Shown here: positions 1-8,526 of the stretch, in pieces | How positions within the stretch are numbered: position 1 is the stretch's first letter | How the letters are laid out: every line of letters begins with the position of its first letter | Source: Hufsiella ginkgonis | GTDB lineage: Bacteria > Bacteroidota > Bacteroidia > Sphingobacteriales > Sphingobacteriaceae | Reading direction: 5' to 3' | DNA length: 64,000 nucleotides | Assembly: GCF_009834915.1 (NCBI RefSeq) | Contig: NZ_WVHS01000001.1 | Coordinates: 1,364,001 to 1,428,000, forward strand | Program-made: the position numbers and the translations under genes | The notes under the pieces: model-generated | The model's database searches: none | What the model was told of the DNA's origin: nothing | What the model saw: only the letters and a program-made list of their open reading frames with translations

Positions 1-282
1 GCTTGGGGGCGCACTTCCGGGACGTTCACGCCGTTCTTGCGACGAGAGTGACTCGAAATCGCTTTCTGTTTGCCAGACCCGCTCTTTGAACGATAGAAGG
101 GTTTGCTCACAACGGTCACGGAATTCGGCGATTCGCTGGAGCGCGCGCTCATACGCCTGGCCGTTGATCATTGCCGCGAGCTCGTGATTACTATAAGATT
201 TACTGAGGTCGTTTGGACGCATGAACAGATCTACGTCCATAAAAGGAGAGACCTGTGAGTGAATACGGGGAAGATTTTGCAT
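1..282 (-). CDS. Hypothetical protein, 5' part only (cut by window edge)
   Basis: An open frame of 94 codons runs from an ATG at 282 to base 1 without a stop, so only the N-terminus is visible. It begins MQNLPRIHSQ and is polar, with a probable helical stretch around residues 35-75 rich in Glu, Arg and Gln. There is no signal peptide or membrane segment. It lies 35 bases downstream of the DUF4407 gene on the same strand and is presumably the next gene of the caspase/TIR operon. I do not recognise the family. The frame agrees with its neighbours' codon usage, so I think it is real. Confidence 0.6.
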   Translation of the reverse strand, partial: MQNLPRIHSQVSPFMDVDLFMRPNDLSKSYSNHELAAMINGQAYERALQRIAEFRDRCEQTLLSFKERVWQTESDFESLSSQERRERPGSAPPS

Positions 283-317
283 GTTATGGTGATTAGAGGT
301 TTGGTTCGGAGATGTTT

Positions 318-1367
318 TTAGTCGGATTGTGAGAGTAGCATTTGTTGTATTCGTCGCGGATTTTCAGACTGAAGCTCTTCCGCTGACTTGATATTATACT
401 CAGAAGTGGCTTCTTCGTAGATGGCCACGGCCGACAGAATATTTAGCTGCCGGCGCTTTTCGATGAGAACGTCATATTCCGTTTTGGGTAGTAAGAGCTT
501 TACAATACAAGGAATGGTTTCAAAGAGGAAGAAAAGAACAGTGATACCCCAGCTTGTGCGACCTGCTGAGCCGGTGCTGTCTTCCTTTTTTACTTTGCCG
601 AGCGCGACGCTTTTAGATAGGAAGTCGTAGGATTGCGTCGCTTTTTTATTCAGATAAACAGTGTCTTCTTTAATTTCCGCCTCCTTAAGAGCCAGCCTCA
701 ACCGGGTAAGGTCACGGTCGCAAATGGCAATATTGATTTCTTCGCTCTTAACGTTTTGATCGGCCAGTTTATAAGCTGGTCCATCGCCCGCCCGCCCGGT
801 TTGCAACGCCCCGGCCTCCCCTGTAAGCTCCGCCTGGCGGATAGCGATCCAGCGATCCCTGTTTCGCATAGCTTGCAGGCGCTTATTCTCGGTACTATCT
901 AATAATGTGATTATTCGTTCGGTATTGCCGGTTAGGCGATCAGCCAAAGGCTTATTTACTTGCCTGTCTTCTTCCTGTAAACGCGCCACCAGCCGTGCGT
1001 CGAACAACTGCATCTCTATTGGTGTAGATACGATTAAACTGATGATAATTGCCAGCGGAAGTCGAAGCAACGCTGCGATCTTGTTAGAAGCCGATACAAT
1101 TTCGCGATCAATCGCTACGATGAATATACAATAAACGGTGCCGAGGATTGCTGAGTAAAACCACCCCATCGGCATCATCGCCGGCTGCCCTGTACCGGCA
1201 TCTTCCCGGATGAACATGTTGGATATCGCGTATGTTCCGGAGACAAGGGCCATCGTGCCGGTAAGCAAGACGAAAAATCCAAGAGTTGCCTGTATGTTTT
1301 TGGTTATTGCCGTGCAATGCCGAACAATTCCCTGATCGGTTTTGGACAGAAAGTAGAATAGGTTCAT
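318..1367 (-). CDS. DUF4407 domain membrane protein
   Basis: 349 aa, with predicted membrane segments near residues 28-50, 66-86, 100-118 and 272-293, and a long charged helical region (about 125-265) between TM3 and TM4. The stretch around residues 80-125 (FIVAIDREI, then a Pro-rich hydrophobic helix and TPIEMQLFD) matches my memory of DUF4407 proteins, a Bacteroidota and actinobacterial family of unknown function. Its ATG overlaps the stop of the upstream 603-aa gene by 4 bases, and a GGAGG Shine-Dalgarno-like sequence precedes it, so the two are co-translated. In this operon it is the only clear membrane component, so an anchor, pore or membrane-disrupting role is an inference, not shown. 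Confidence 0.75.
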   Translation of the reverse strand: MNLFYFLSKTDQGIVRHCTAITKNIQATLGFFVLLTGTMALVSGTYAISNMFIREDAGTGQPAMMPMGWFYSAILGTVYCIFIVAIDREIVSASNKIAALLRLPLAIIISLIVSTPIEMQLFDARLVARLQEEDRQVNKPLADRLTGNTERIITLLDSTENKRLQAMRNRDRWIAIRQAELTGEAGALQTGRAGDGPAYKLADQNVKSEEINIAICDRDLTRLRLALKEAEIKEDTVYLNKKATQSYDFLSKSVALGKVKKEDSTGSAGRTSWGITVLFFLFETIPCIVKLLLPKTEYDVLIEKRRQLNILSAVAIYEEATSEYNIKSAEELQSENPRRIQQMLLSQSD

Positions 1368-3175
1368 GGTTTTTCCTCCCTGTTCTCTGCATTATTGCTG
1401 GCTAGCAGGAAATCATTGGTATTTGATCGCGTAACGAATTTCTCTTTCGAATACTTGCTTTCAGCAGATAGCTGGTTGATCTCCTCCGTCAGGGCTTTGA
1501 TCTCGTCTTCGTATATGGTGGCATCTTTCATGTATTCATGCCGTTTTTCCAATGCATCGGTCAGCCGGCGGGTTCGATCGAAACGGAGAAGGTCATTTTG
1601 GGTGGCACTCTCTTTAATATCACGCTGGTGCTCCTCGTTGATATTGCGCTCTTCAAGGCTTGCAGTTTCTTCGAAGTCATGTGTTTCGATTATCAGCCCG
1701 AATTTCTCGGCAACTCTTTTCGCAACTTTTGCAAACTCCTGTTTGATGAATATGCCATCGATCCTGTCGTCGCGCCTGAACGACACCGATGTCATCCAGC
1801 GCTCGACCATTTTCCCGATATCCGAAAGCTCTTCCTGTGAGTCGCTGTAATCATTCGCACGAAAGCGGTACCATCCTTCTTTGGCTACATTGATCACGCG
1901 GAAAGCCAGTATAAAGTTCCGTTCATCGAAATTTGCGCCAAACCGTATTTCGAAGGGTCGCGCCTGAAGCCGGTCAAAACGGGCAGAAAGATTAGATTCG
2001 AGGATGTTTATGTTGACGTTCAGATCGATAAAGCCGTATCGCACTTTCATCGCTGCTTTAACGGTTTCGATAAGGTCGATCTCCAATTGGTTAAACTCGA
2101 GGAAGCATTCTTCCGGGTTTCGCAGGTTAGCAAATGAACGTACGGCTGCGATGGCGTCGCTCTTCATAGTGGAGATAATATCAGACCCGGCTTCGATGTT
2201 TTCCTTGGTTATAGGTGATTCCAGGTCCAACTTTCCCTCTACAATGATGTTTAATGCGATTTTAAACTTCGGGTCCTTGGTGTTGTATTCACGTTGTGTA
2301 CCGGGGTTATTGTCTGCTGTTTCGAAATAAAACTTCTCGTTATCGAATCCTGGGGCCGAAATAAGCTGTTTGAGCTCATAGCCTACCAGGATCGCTGCTT
2401 TAGTCATCGGCACCTCGATCAGCTTCTTGTTCATGTCAAAAAGCAGTTCTGCATATTCCATATCTATCACTACGTTAGAGGTGAACTGATCGAGCTTAAG
2501 CTTTGCCCAGTTCTCAAGATCATCAATGCCCGACAATGCGAACCTTACTTCATCAACCAGGCTCAAGGCAAGCGCATGCTGGATAGCCACCACCTGCCCA
2601 TCGCGCGTTCTTGCCTGTACTGTATGCTGGCAAGGCACGAATTCCCTTGGCTTTATAACTGGCACGGGTAAGTTCAGGCGGATGTAAGGCGTTAGATCCA
2701 GTCCCACGCGTGCTGCCTCCTCTACTAACAGGTCGGTAAGGGGAGATTTATGTTCATTGAAATTCGTAGCAAATTCTTTGTGTTTAAAAATATACGAATG
2801 AATAACCTGCTGTAGCCTGGCGTTTAAGATCGCGATAGGAGGTTCGGGTTGATTAAGGAATCTCACAAGCCGGAATGACCCTTTTGCATTGATCCTTGCA
2901 TCGTAATTGAGGGTTACTTTCAACCGGTCGGGCAGGTTTTCATGATTGATAGCCAGGGCCGGACCTTCTGCGTTGAATACGATGCCATTCATCCTTAGCT
3001 CGAAATACCGGAGTTTTTTTAGTGGTATGATGGGTTTCTCGTGAAGAATTTCGTCACTTTTTGCGTCGATAATGATTGTTTGCAGCTCACGGCCCGAGCT
3101 TGTCTTTTTGTATTCGGGCAGCTCGCGAACAATGGGGTCTAATGTAACAGACAGTGGGGCGTTATTTTTTTCCAT
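1364..3175 (-). CDS. Possible SPFH/band-7-like coiled-coil protein
   Basis: 603 aa, no signal peptide and no clear membrane segment, so probably cytosolic. Two regions (roughly residues 75-190 and 295-430) show the strand-rich, then helix-rich pattern of SPFH/band-7 domains. The first has a beta segment followed by a helical segment with ILNARLQQVIHSYIF and LLVEEAARVGLDL. The C-terminal 480-585 is a long charged coiled coil (EEDEIKALTEE-type heptads). It sits 17 bases after the 756-aa gene and overlaps the DUF4407 gene by 4 bases. In this family such proteins scaffold membrane-associated assemblies, so a scaffold for the TIR/caspase effectors is plausible. The SPFH assignment is by eye only. 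Confidence 0.5.
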   Translation of the reverse strand: MEKNNAPLSVTLDPIVRELPEYKKTSSGRELQTIIIDAKSDEILHEKPIIPLKKLRYFELRMNGIVFNAEGPALAINHENLPDRLKVTLNYDARINAKGSFRLVRFLNQPEPPIAILNARLQQVIHSYIFKHKEFATNFNEHKSPLTDLLVEEAARVGLDLTPYIRLNLPVPVIKPREFVPCQHTVQARTRDGQVVAIQHALALSLVDEVRFALSGIDDLENWAKLKLDQFTSNVVIDMEYAELLFDMNKKLIEVPMTKAAILVGYELKQLISAPGFDNEKFYFETADNNPGTQREYNTKDPKFKIALNIIVEGKLDLESPITKENIEAGSDIISTMKSDAIAAVRSFANLRNPEECFLEFNQLEIDLIETVKAAMKVRYGFIDLNVNINILESNLSARFDRLQARPFEIRFGANFDERNFILAFRVINVAKEGWYRFRANDYSDSQEELSDIGKMVERWMTSVSFRRDDRIDGIFIKQEFAKVAKRVAEKFGLIIETHDFEETASLEERNINEEHQRDIKESATQNDLLRFDRTRRLTDALEKRHEYMKDATIYEDEIKALTEEINQLSAESKYSKEKFVTRSNTNDFLLASNNAENREEKP

Positions 3176-3192
3176 TTGCGTGAGAAGTTTTA

Positions 3193-5463
3193 TCAGAGTT
3201 TAAGGAGTGCTATTGCGCTTTCTCTTTTCGCGGTAATCCATGCCAGGTTATCCCGGCTCATCCGTTCAAGCTTCGCTTTCTCGAGCCTGCGGTTGAAATG
3301 GACCGCTGCTTTTTTGAGTGCAGTCTGGATCTTGTCCGGGGGATAGGTGGATTTTACCAATCGGATCACGTCAGCCAGGTGGCCGGGATCCCGGGCCAGG
3401 CGTTTTTCCGCATCATCGATCGGGTTATTCAGGTAATAATGCCATTGAAGTAATACCAGGGCAATGGAAACGTATAGGTCTTCTTTCATCACTTTTTCCT
3501 GTATCCTCTGTTCCGGGTATTTTTCCAGGTAGTCGCTTTGATAAACAGACCTAAAAGCGTCTTCCACATCTTCGATTAGTACAAATCGGGCAAGCATTAA
3601 GAGTTCGCTCGTGCTATCATTAGTATTACATTGCAGGAAGAGTGCGCGCGCTATGCTGTTTTTGTTTCCTTTCCAGGTCCATTCCCGTTCGAATATGTCG
3701 AGAAACGCACATTTCGTAATGTGGTAGGCGGTGAGTGATTTTTCGACTTCCAGCGTTTTCCAGGTAGTTATTTCTGAGAAGAGCACCGGTAAGTTTTCCT
3801 GGTGATGCGCCGCGATCCTTGAGATAGCCTGGAAATTATTTCGCAATTCACCTTTACCGATATGCTGAAGATGGTTATTAAGCCGGGCGAGGTTTTCTAA
3901 GTGATCTGCAGTACAGTTGTGAGAAAGAATGGCCGCAAGAATGTTTCGTCTATCGGCACCTTCTTTCATCAGGTCATAAAAGATGTCAAGGTATTGTTTC
4001 AGGTCGCCTTGTTCTTCCCAACGGCGAATGAAACGCTGAAGGATTGAAAAGACCTCTTTATTTACCCGCCCGCGGTCCTCCACTTTTGTGTCGAGGAGAC
4101 GGTCGGTCAGCTCGGTACAAAAATGAACAAGAAACCGGATGGGGCTTACCGCCGCATTTTCCAGCGCCAGGGTGAACCAGCCTTTGAGAATAGAAGCGGG
4201 GTAGTTTTCATATGCTGTAAGTAGCTTCTGTTCAATTGCTTCCAGTCGTTTATTAAGCGAATGCCGATGTCGTGATCGCAGCTGTGCCAATACCTGCTCT
4301 TTTTGCAGCGGATGAGTAAAGCGATATGCTGTATTTTCCTTGCCGGATGAGAGTACAATGTCGAGCCCGCAGTCGGCCAATACTTGATCTGAAAACGCCT
4401 CCCATTGCCATGACATTTCAGCTGCCCGGTTATTTAATGCTGAACCTGGTGCACCGGTATCGAGCTTCGATATTAACAGTTTTATGAGCGTATCGAATTC
4501 GTTGATCGTGATGTCATCAAAGTAGGTGGCAATGAACATGACGAGACTTTTGAGCGGGTCAGACAGTAACAACTGAATTTCCTTAAGTTCCAGGCTTTGT
4601 TTTACACCATTTTCGTAGTCTTCCGCCTCCTCTTTGAAACGGCCCTCCCTTATCAGTCCGGTCCAGGTAGTTATCTGTACCTGCTCTGGCAACGCAGCCA
4701 GCCACCCTTTCTGGATGCACACTTTCCGGGCTTCCCGGTAATACTGTACAGCCAGGCTGTATGAAAGCGTGCACTCGCAGAACGCCGTGATGGCAGGATG
4801 AACCAGGAGCAGGGCCGCGTGCGGGTGCGGGGTTTCCCTTGCATCGAATGCCTCAGCATCGCGACACAGGTAAATCAGGAAAAGCTGGTTTTCAGCGAGT
4901 TTAGCCGTCGCCATATCGGCCGCCCCTCCTTTAAGGCTTATGGTGGAGAGAAAACGACGGAACTCGTTGTTTTCCCGTTCTTCAAACACTACCATCGCAT
5001 GTCTTTTCTCTTTACGCAGCAATGAGCTAGTAGAGAAATCACTAATCAGCTTACTCAGCGTGAACGGGGCTTCCAATTGAATCGTACAACATACTGGCTG
5101 AAGATTATCTTCTATCAACCCGGAATAGAGCAATTGCTCCACTACCGTCATGGCTGCTTGTCTCGATTCGATGTGGTGATTAACGATCAGCATCCGTGAG
5201 CTCCGGAACTGTGCGATAATATCGTCATCGGTAAGGGGGACGGGCTCGGAGTAATACTTCCTTTCCAGGAGTGCGAATTCTATCCGTTCCGAAGCTATTT
5301 CTCTGCCGAAGTAATTGGAAGTCTGCTCGATTGAAATTACGCCCTCGTGTTTCTTTATGTTTAGATCGAGATTGTTTTCGCTCGTGATCGATTGGGTGAC
5401 CGGGGCTGCTACGGTTGGTGCGGACTCGGGCGACTCAGGAACGTCTGTGTTATTTTCCTCCAT
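3193..5463 (-). CDS. STAND-like protein with degenerate P-loop (possible iSTAND)
   Basis: 756 aa. The N-terminal 45 residues are low-complexity. From about residue 50 the layout resembles a STAND NTPase: a YFGRE box (51-55), then a hydrophobic strand MLIVNHHIES (91-100) where a GxxGxGKT loop would be expected, a Walker-B-like strand HAMVVFEE (155-162), and a sensor-1-like strand LFLIYLCRD (194-202). A winged-helix-type YRFTHPLQKEQ box follows at 380-390, and the rest (400-756) is alpha-helical, like the repeat arm of STANDs. The P-loop Gly and Lys are missing, so NTP hydrolysis is unlikely. Inactive STANDs (iSTAND) are described in predicted ternary conflict systems with caspase or TIR effectors, which fits the neighbours. 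Its ATG overlaps the end of the TIR gene. The STAND call is an inference from pattern. Confidence 0.5.
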   Translation of the reverse strand: MEENNTDVPESPESAPTVAAPVTQSITSENNLDLNIKKHEGVISIEQTSNYFGREIASERIEFALLERKYYSEPVPLTDDDIIAQFRSSRMLIVNHHIESRQAAMTVVEQLLYSGLIEDNLQPVCCTIQLEAPFTLSKLISDFSTSSLLRKEKRHAMVVFEERENNEFRRFLSTISLKGGAADMATAKLAENQLFLIYLCRDAEAFDARETPHPHAALLLVHPAITAFCECTLSYSLAVQYYREARKVCIQKGWLAALPEQVQITTWTGLIREGRFKEEAEDYENGVKQSLELKEIQLLLSDPLKSLVMFIATYFDDITINEFDTLIKLLISKLDTGAPGSALNNRAAEMSWQWEAFSDQVLADCGLDIVLSSGKENTAYRFTHPLQKEQVLAQLRSRHRHSLNKRLEAIEQKLLTAYENYPASILKGWFTLALENAAVSPIRFLVHFCTELTDRLLDTKVEDRGRVNKEVFSILQRFIRRWEEQGDLKQYLDIFYDLMKEGADRRNILAAILSHNCTADHLENLARLNNHLQHIGKGELRNNFQAISRIAAHHQENLPVLFSEITTWKTLEVEKSLTAYHITKCAFLDIFEREWTWKGNKNSIARALFLQCNTNDSTSELLMLARFVLIEDVEDAFRSVYQSDYLEKYPEQRIQEKVMKEDLYVSIALVLLQWHYYLNNPIDDAEKRLARDPGHLADVIRLVKSTYPPDKIQTALKKAAVHFNRRLEKAKLERMSRDNLAWITAKRESAIALLKL

Positions 5464-6025
5464 AATTTTGAGTGTTATTGGTCACTTGCGAAATGTTCCC
5501 GATAGTTGATTCTTTTTCGATTTTAAGCAGTTGCTTCGAGGCTATCTTTTGAGTGATCTTATTCAAAAGTTTACATTGTGTATCGTTATTTGGCGGATCC
5601 AATTTTTTTCCGAGCATTTTCTTCATGATCTTAGCTATTCGTTTAGGGTCGTTATTCCAATCGATGAAGCCCAGTTCTCTTAACTGCGGGTAGCTGGAGA
5701 GATCGGTATGGGTAAGGCAAATGGGGATGAGGTAAACCTCTTCCGGGTTTTCAGAGATGCGCTTTATCATTGCCCCTAATTCAATTTGGGTATAACGCTT
5801 TTTAAAATACGTAGGCGACAGCAATACTGCGGCGAATCGCGCTTCGTGGAAATACAGTTCGCAAAGTCTTTTGTCGAGTGAATGACCGGCCGTCTCCTGC
5901 AGGTTTTCGGCGTAGTAATAGGGATTAAGGCCTTTGGCCTCCAATGCCAATGCCAATGCCACTGCGGCATTTCTATCTTCTTCCGCAAACGAGATCGCTA
6001 TATCGTAGGTATAATTCATCATCAT
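5450..6025 (-). CDS. TIR domain protein
   Basis: About 190 aa. Three consecutive ATGs lie at 6025, 6022 and 6019, a few bases after the caspase stop. The TIR domain starts at once (YDIAISFAEEDR) and runs to about residue 135 (GFIDW). Counting from 6019, Glu80 in YTQIELGAM occupies the position of the catalytic Glu of NAD-cleaving TIR domains, and SPTYF precedes it. A short Lys-rich helical tail ends in an Asn/Gln-rich segment. TIR proteins of bacterial immunity cleave NAD+ or make signal nucleotides. Whether this one is an enzyme or an adaptor cannot be told, but the Glu is present. It lies between the caspase and STAND-like genes with overlapping ends, so it is one transcriptional unit with them. 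Confidence 0.85.
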   Translation of the reverse strand: MMMNYTYDIAISFAEEDRNAAVALALALEAKGLNPYYYAENLQETAGHSLDKRLCELYFHEARFAAVLLSPTYFKKRYTQIELGAMIKRISENPEEVYLIPICLTHTDLSSYPQLRELGFIDWNNDPKRIAKIMKKMLGKKLDPPNNDTQCKLLNKITQKIASKQLLKIEKESTIGNISQVTNNTQNYGGK

Positions 6026-6033
6026 CAACCTGT

Positions 6034-7002
6034 TTAAATTTTTTCTGCTTTTACCAGGTTCCAGTAATGGTGTCCCAGGGCGGTGAGGCTGCACGATTTC
6101 GACTCCATTGCGGCGAAGAACATATGCCTTGTATCATTCGGGACCACTAAACCAACACCTTCGAGTTGCTGGAGCTCCCCAAACCTGCGCACGTTTTCGG
6201 GAGTGGCGTAAGGTTTTGTTATGTGGGGTGTAGCGTCTTTTACATTCGTTTTTTCGAATGACGGATCAAGCGCGAACTTATCCTGGGGCGCGGTAAAGTA
6301 CTCGGTTAGCCTGCGTAATACGTCGAGCGGTATGGGCGGGTTGATCTTACGCAGGGAAATGAACTGGCTGACATTCGTTTTGAACACTGGCCGTTGACCC
6401 CATTCGCCCAACGCCTGGTCGATGTGTGCATAAACGCTACCAGGGGTAATATGTCCTGTAAGGTCGGCCGCGCCGCCGGAGAGTGCATGTAATAACAGCC
6501 GGGTAAAGATGCCATGACCATCCCGTTCCATCGATGGTTCATTGTCACGACAGGCCGTAAGTATGGTAACCCCGGATCCGATCTGTGTTATTACCTGGCC
6601 TAATGTGGCCGGAGTGCCGAATGCCCCCGAATGACAACAATCCAGGATAATTACTTTATTCCTGATAACCGACTTATTAGCCAACACGAGTATGGCATCC
6701 ATAGAAACACCCTCGTCGTATCTTTCGAAATCGGGAGTGACCAGGTAACCACCTGTGGCATCGGTGTATCCATGGCCGGAGAAATAAAGAAGAGCGGCTT
6801 CGCTGTCGCCTTTAAAAAGCTCTTCGATCAGTGCCTTTAGCTTAGCTTTTGTTGGAACATCCGTCTCAAGCTTTACCGCAAAATTAGGCGAACCGTCGCC
6901 ATGCGTTTTCAGGTATGAACTCACCTCGGCCGCATCATTTATGCAACCGTTTAATGGGGCTCTGGGGTAGTTATTGATCCCGACTATTAGCGCTTTTTTC
7001 AT
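6034..7002 (-). CDS. Caspase family (C14) cysteine protease
   Basis: 322 aa, cytosolic. It starts KALIVGINNYPRAPLNGC, typical of the p20 fold of bacterial caspase-like and metacaspase proteins. The catalytic His is His77 in YFSGHG and the catalytic Cys is probably Cys123 in ILDCCHSGAFG. The protease domain ends near residue 225. The last 80 residues (ENVRRFGELQQLEGVGLV onward) look like a small winged-helix module that may bind a partner. It is first in a minus-strand operon with TIR and STAND-like genes. Caspase-like proteases act as death or processing effectors in several bacterial defence systems. The substrate here is unknown. Confidence 0.9.
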   Translation of the reverse strand: MKKALIVGINNYPRAPLNGCINDAAEVSSYLKTHGDGSPNFAVKLETDVPTKAKLKALIEELFKGDSEAALLYFSGHGYTDATGGYLVTPDFERYDEGVSMDAILVLANKSVIRNKVIILDCCHSGAFGTPATLGQVITQIGSGVTILTACRDNEPSMERDGHGIFTRLLLHALSGGAADLTGHITPGSVYAHIDQALGEWGQRPVFKTNVSQFISLRKINPPIPLDVLRRLTEYFTAPQDKFALDPSFEKTNVKDATPHITKPYATPENVRRFGELQQLEGVGLVVPNDTRHMFFAAMESKSCSLTALGHHYWNLVKAEKI

Positions 7003-7081
7003 TTTAGTTGTTTTCTCCTTGCATACATTGTTTTAATCCGATCCCCGGGAATCATGCGGCTTACCGGAGCGTTTTTCGATT

Positions 7082-7089
7082 CAAATCTA
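7082..7089 (-). promoter_or_regulatory. Possible -7 box of the caspase operon promoter
   Basis: On the minus strand these 8 bases read TAGATTTG, a match to the Bacteroidota -7 consensus TAnnTTTG, about 80 bases upstream of the caspase start. The expected -33 TTTG is not clear (an A/T-rich stretch lies there, overlapping the 7102-7138 repeats). A single 8-base match is weak evidence. Confidence 0.35.
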
Positions 7090-7101
7090 TTCCTAGCCTC
7101 C

Positions 7102-7138
7102 CGGAGTAAAAACCTGTAACTTCGGAGTAAAACCCTGT
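7102..7138. repeat. Direct repeat pair, 21-bp period, in divergent promoter region
   Basis: Two 16-base copies of cggagtaaaaacctgt (7102-7117 and 7123-7138), differing at one base, are spaced 21 bases start to start, i.e. two helical turns on the same face. They lie just upstream of the putative caspase-operon -7 box, where an activator or repressor dimer would bind. Dimeric regulators of the LytTR type bind direct repeats at this period, but the binding protein here is unknown. Confidence 0.5.
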
Positions 7139-7236
7139 TTTTATATTTCGTGATTATTGGCTTCGTTTTGGCTCTTTTCGCTTAAACCAGAGAGCCGAAA
7201 TGCTGCCGTTGTATTCCGGCCGTTAATGTTCAGTAA

Positions 7237-7278
7237 GGATTTTTCCTGAATTGACCAGGGGTTTTTCCTGAGTTCAAC
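7237..7278. repeat. Second direct repeat pair in the same intergenic region
   Basis: Two copies sharing a TTTTTCCTGA core, about 22 bases apart (cores at 7240-7249 and 7262-7271). On the opposite strand the core reads TCAGGAAAAA, similar to the cGGAGTAAAAACC core of the pair at 7102-7138. The region may therefore hold two inverted pairs of related sites between the caspase operon and the rightward genes. Confidence 0.4.
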
Positions 7279-7394
7279 GAGCCGTTATAGCGGAAACAGA
7301 TTAACTGGTCGGGCATTGGCAGGTCGAGGTATTGATGCCGCCTCATTACGGTTGTACACTTGCCGTAGATTTATTAACCTTCAAAAAAAACGTC

Positions 7395-7826
7395 ATGTTA
7401 CAACAAAACGATGCACAGCCGCTCCCATACTTTTTTGTAGGGGGTACAGTAACCAATCAACGGAAAGCAAGATTCCGGGCAACCAAATATCCGCTGCTTG
7501 CCGCGGCCATCGGGAAACCGGACACGCGGTCGGTGTGGTACTCGCGGGAACACATTGAGAAACTATTGTGGGAAATGAACCACGCCGATGCCGACGGGCT
7601 TCGTGTTTATTTTGGGGCTTACGCCGCGACCGATACACATAGCGACCAGCTTTGCCTGCTGATGGTTATGACGGTACCAAACACATCGACCGGCGGTCAC
7701 ACAGACATCACGATAGAGGATGCTGCGGATTATAGAGATAGGGCGATAGATGAAGAAACGCCCCGGGACTTCAATGTGGGCTCACCTTGTCCACCGGCTT
7801 GCGATGATGATATCGGATGTCATTAA
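7395..7826 (+). CDS. Small conserved-looking cytosolic protein
   Basis: 143 aa from ATG 7395. The distinctive block FRATKYPLLAAAIGKPDT followed by SVWYSREHIEKLL and DGLRVYFGAY resembles small hypothetical proteins I associate with Bacteroidota genomes. The C-terminus is acidic with Cys residues (PCPPACDDDIGC), which might bind metal. No signal peptide or membrane segment. It overlaps the start of the membrane-protein gene that follows and so belongs to the same operon as the two-component pair. Function unknown. Confidence 0.7.
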   Translation: MLQQNDAQPLPYFFVGGTVTNQRKARFRATKYPLLAAAIGKPDTRSVWYSREHIEKLLWEMNHADADGLRVYFGAYAATDTHSDQLCLLMVMTVPNTSTGGHTDITIEDAADYRDRAIDEETPRDFNVGSPCPPACDDDIGCH

Positions 7827-8526
7827 TAAAACCGTACATTTCGGTATGCCGAAGTTTGTTCAATTTCTTTACCTGATTCCACTTTTTGCCTGTGCAATAG
7901 TCAGCATTAAAGCTTTCACACAGAAATGGTTAAGTCCATACCGATTGTTTTCGCTGTTTATCTGGGCCTCAGGCTGCACAGAGCTTTTTGCGGTAGGCTG
8001 GAAACTCTATTTTCATAAAACAGGTTATTGGGATCTTCCTCAATCAAATCTTTGGATCTATAATTTGTGGATCGTTCCTCAATACCTGTTTTATTTTTTA
8101 TTTTATGCTAAGCTGCCCGAATTAAAGAGTTTAAGAGTGATGAGTAGAGTAGTAATACCTCTTTACCTGGTTTTTTGTGTAGTCAACATGGTCTTCATCC
8201 AGTCGATTTCCACACTAAATACGTATACCATTGTGATTGGCAATCTAATCGCTTTGTTAAGTTCGGTCATATATTTCGTGAATGAAGTAAACCGCAGGGA
8301 ATATATCCGAGTAACAGATCAGCCCCTATTTTGGATCTCATTGGGTGTGTTCACATTCCATACCGTTAGTCTTCCATATTTTATATTAATGAATTATCTA
8401 AATCTAATAAACGTGAAAATGTCGCTGACGTTATTACATATTCTGATATTTCTAAATATATTGATGTATTCGTTTTATCTAATTGCTTTTCTATGCAAGA
8501 GACCTTTTCACAGGACCCCTACCTGA
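7807..8526 (+). CDS. Polytopic membrane protein (6-7 TM), possible sensor
   Basis: About 239 aa starting at ATG 7807 (7804 is also possible), overlapping the previous gene by about 20 bases. The sequence is almost entirely hydrophobic helices: near residues 15-33, 40-60, 75-95, 105-125, 135-155, 170-190 and 200-225. No catalytic motif is seen. Its 3' end overlaps the histidine kinase start by 34 bases, and that kinase has only one membrane helix and no sensor domain. This protein may therefore supply the input to the kinase, an inference from context. AT-rich compared with the later window. Confidence 0.65.
   Translation: MISDVINKTVHFGMPKFVQFLYLIPLFACAIVSIKAFTQKWLSPYRLFSLFIWASGCTELFAVGWKLYFHKTGYWDLPQSNLWIYNLWIVPQYLFYFLFYAKLPELKSLRVMSRVVIPLYLVFCVVNMVFIQSISTLNTYTIVIGNLIALLSSVIYFVNEVNRREYIRVTDQPLFWISLGVFTFHTVSLPYFILMNYLNLINVKMSLTLLHILIFLNILMYSFYLIAFLCKRPFHRTPT

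Noticed and set aside
1-7002. Thoeris or CBASS reading of the TIR/caspase operon
   Set aside because: No ThsA-like SIR2/SLOG partner, no CD-NTase and no Cap2/Cap3-type genes are present.
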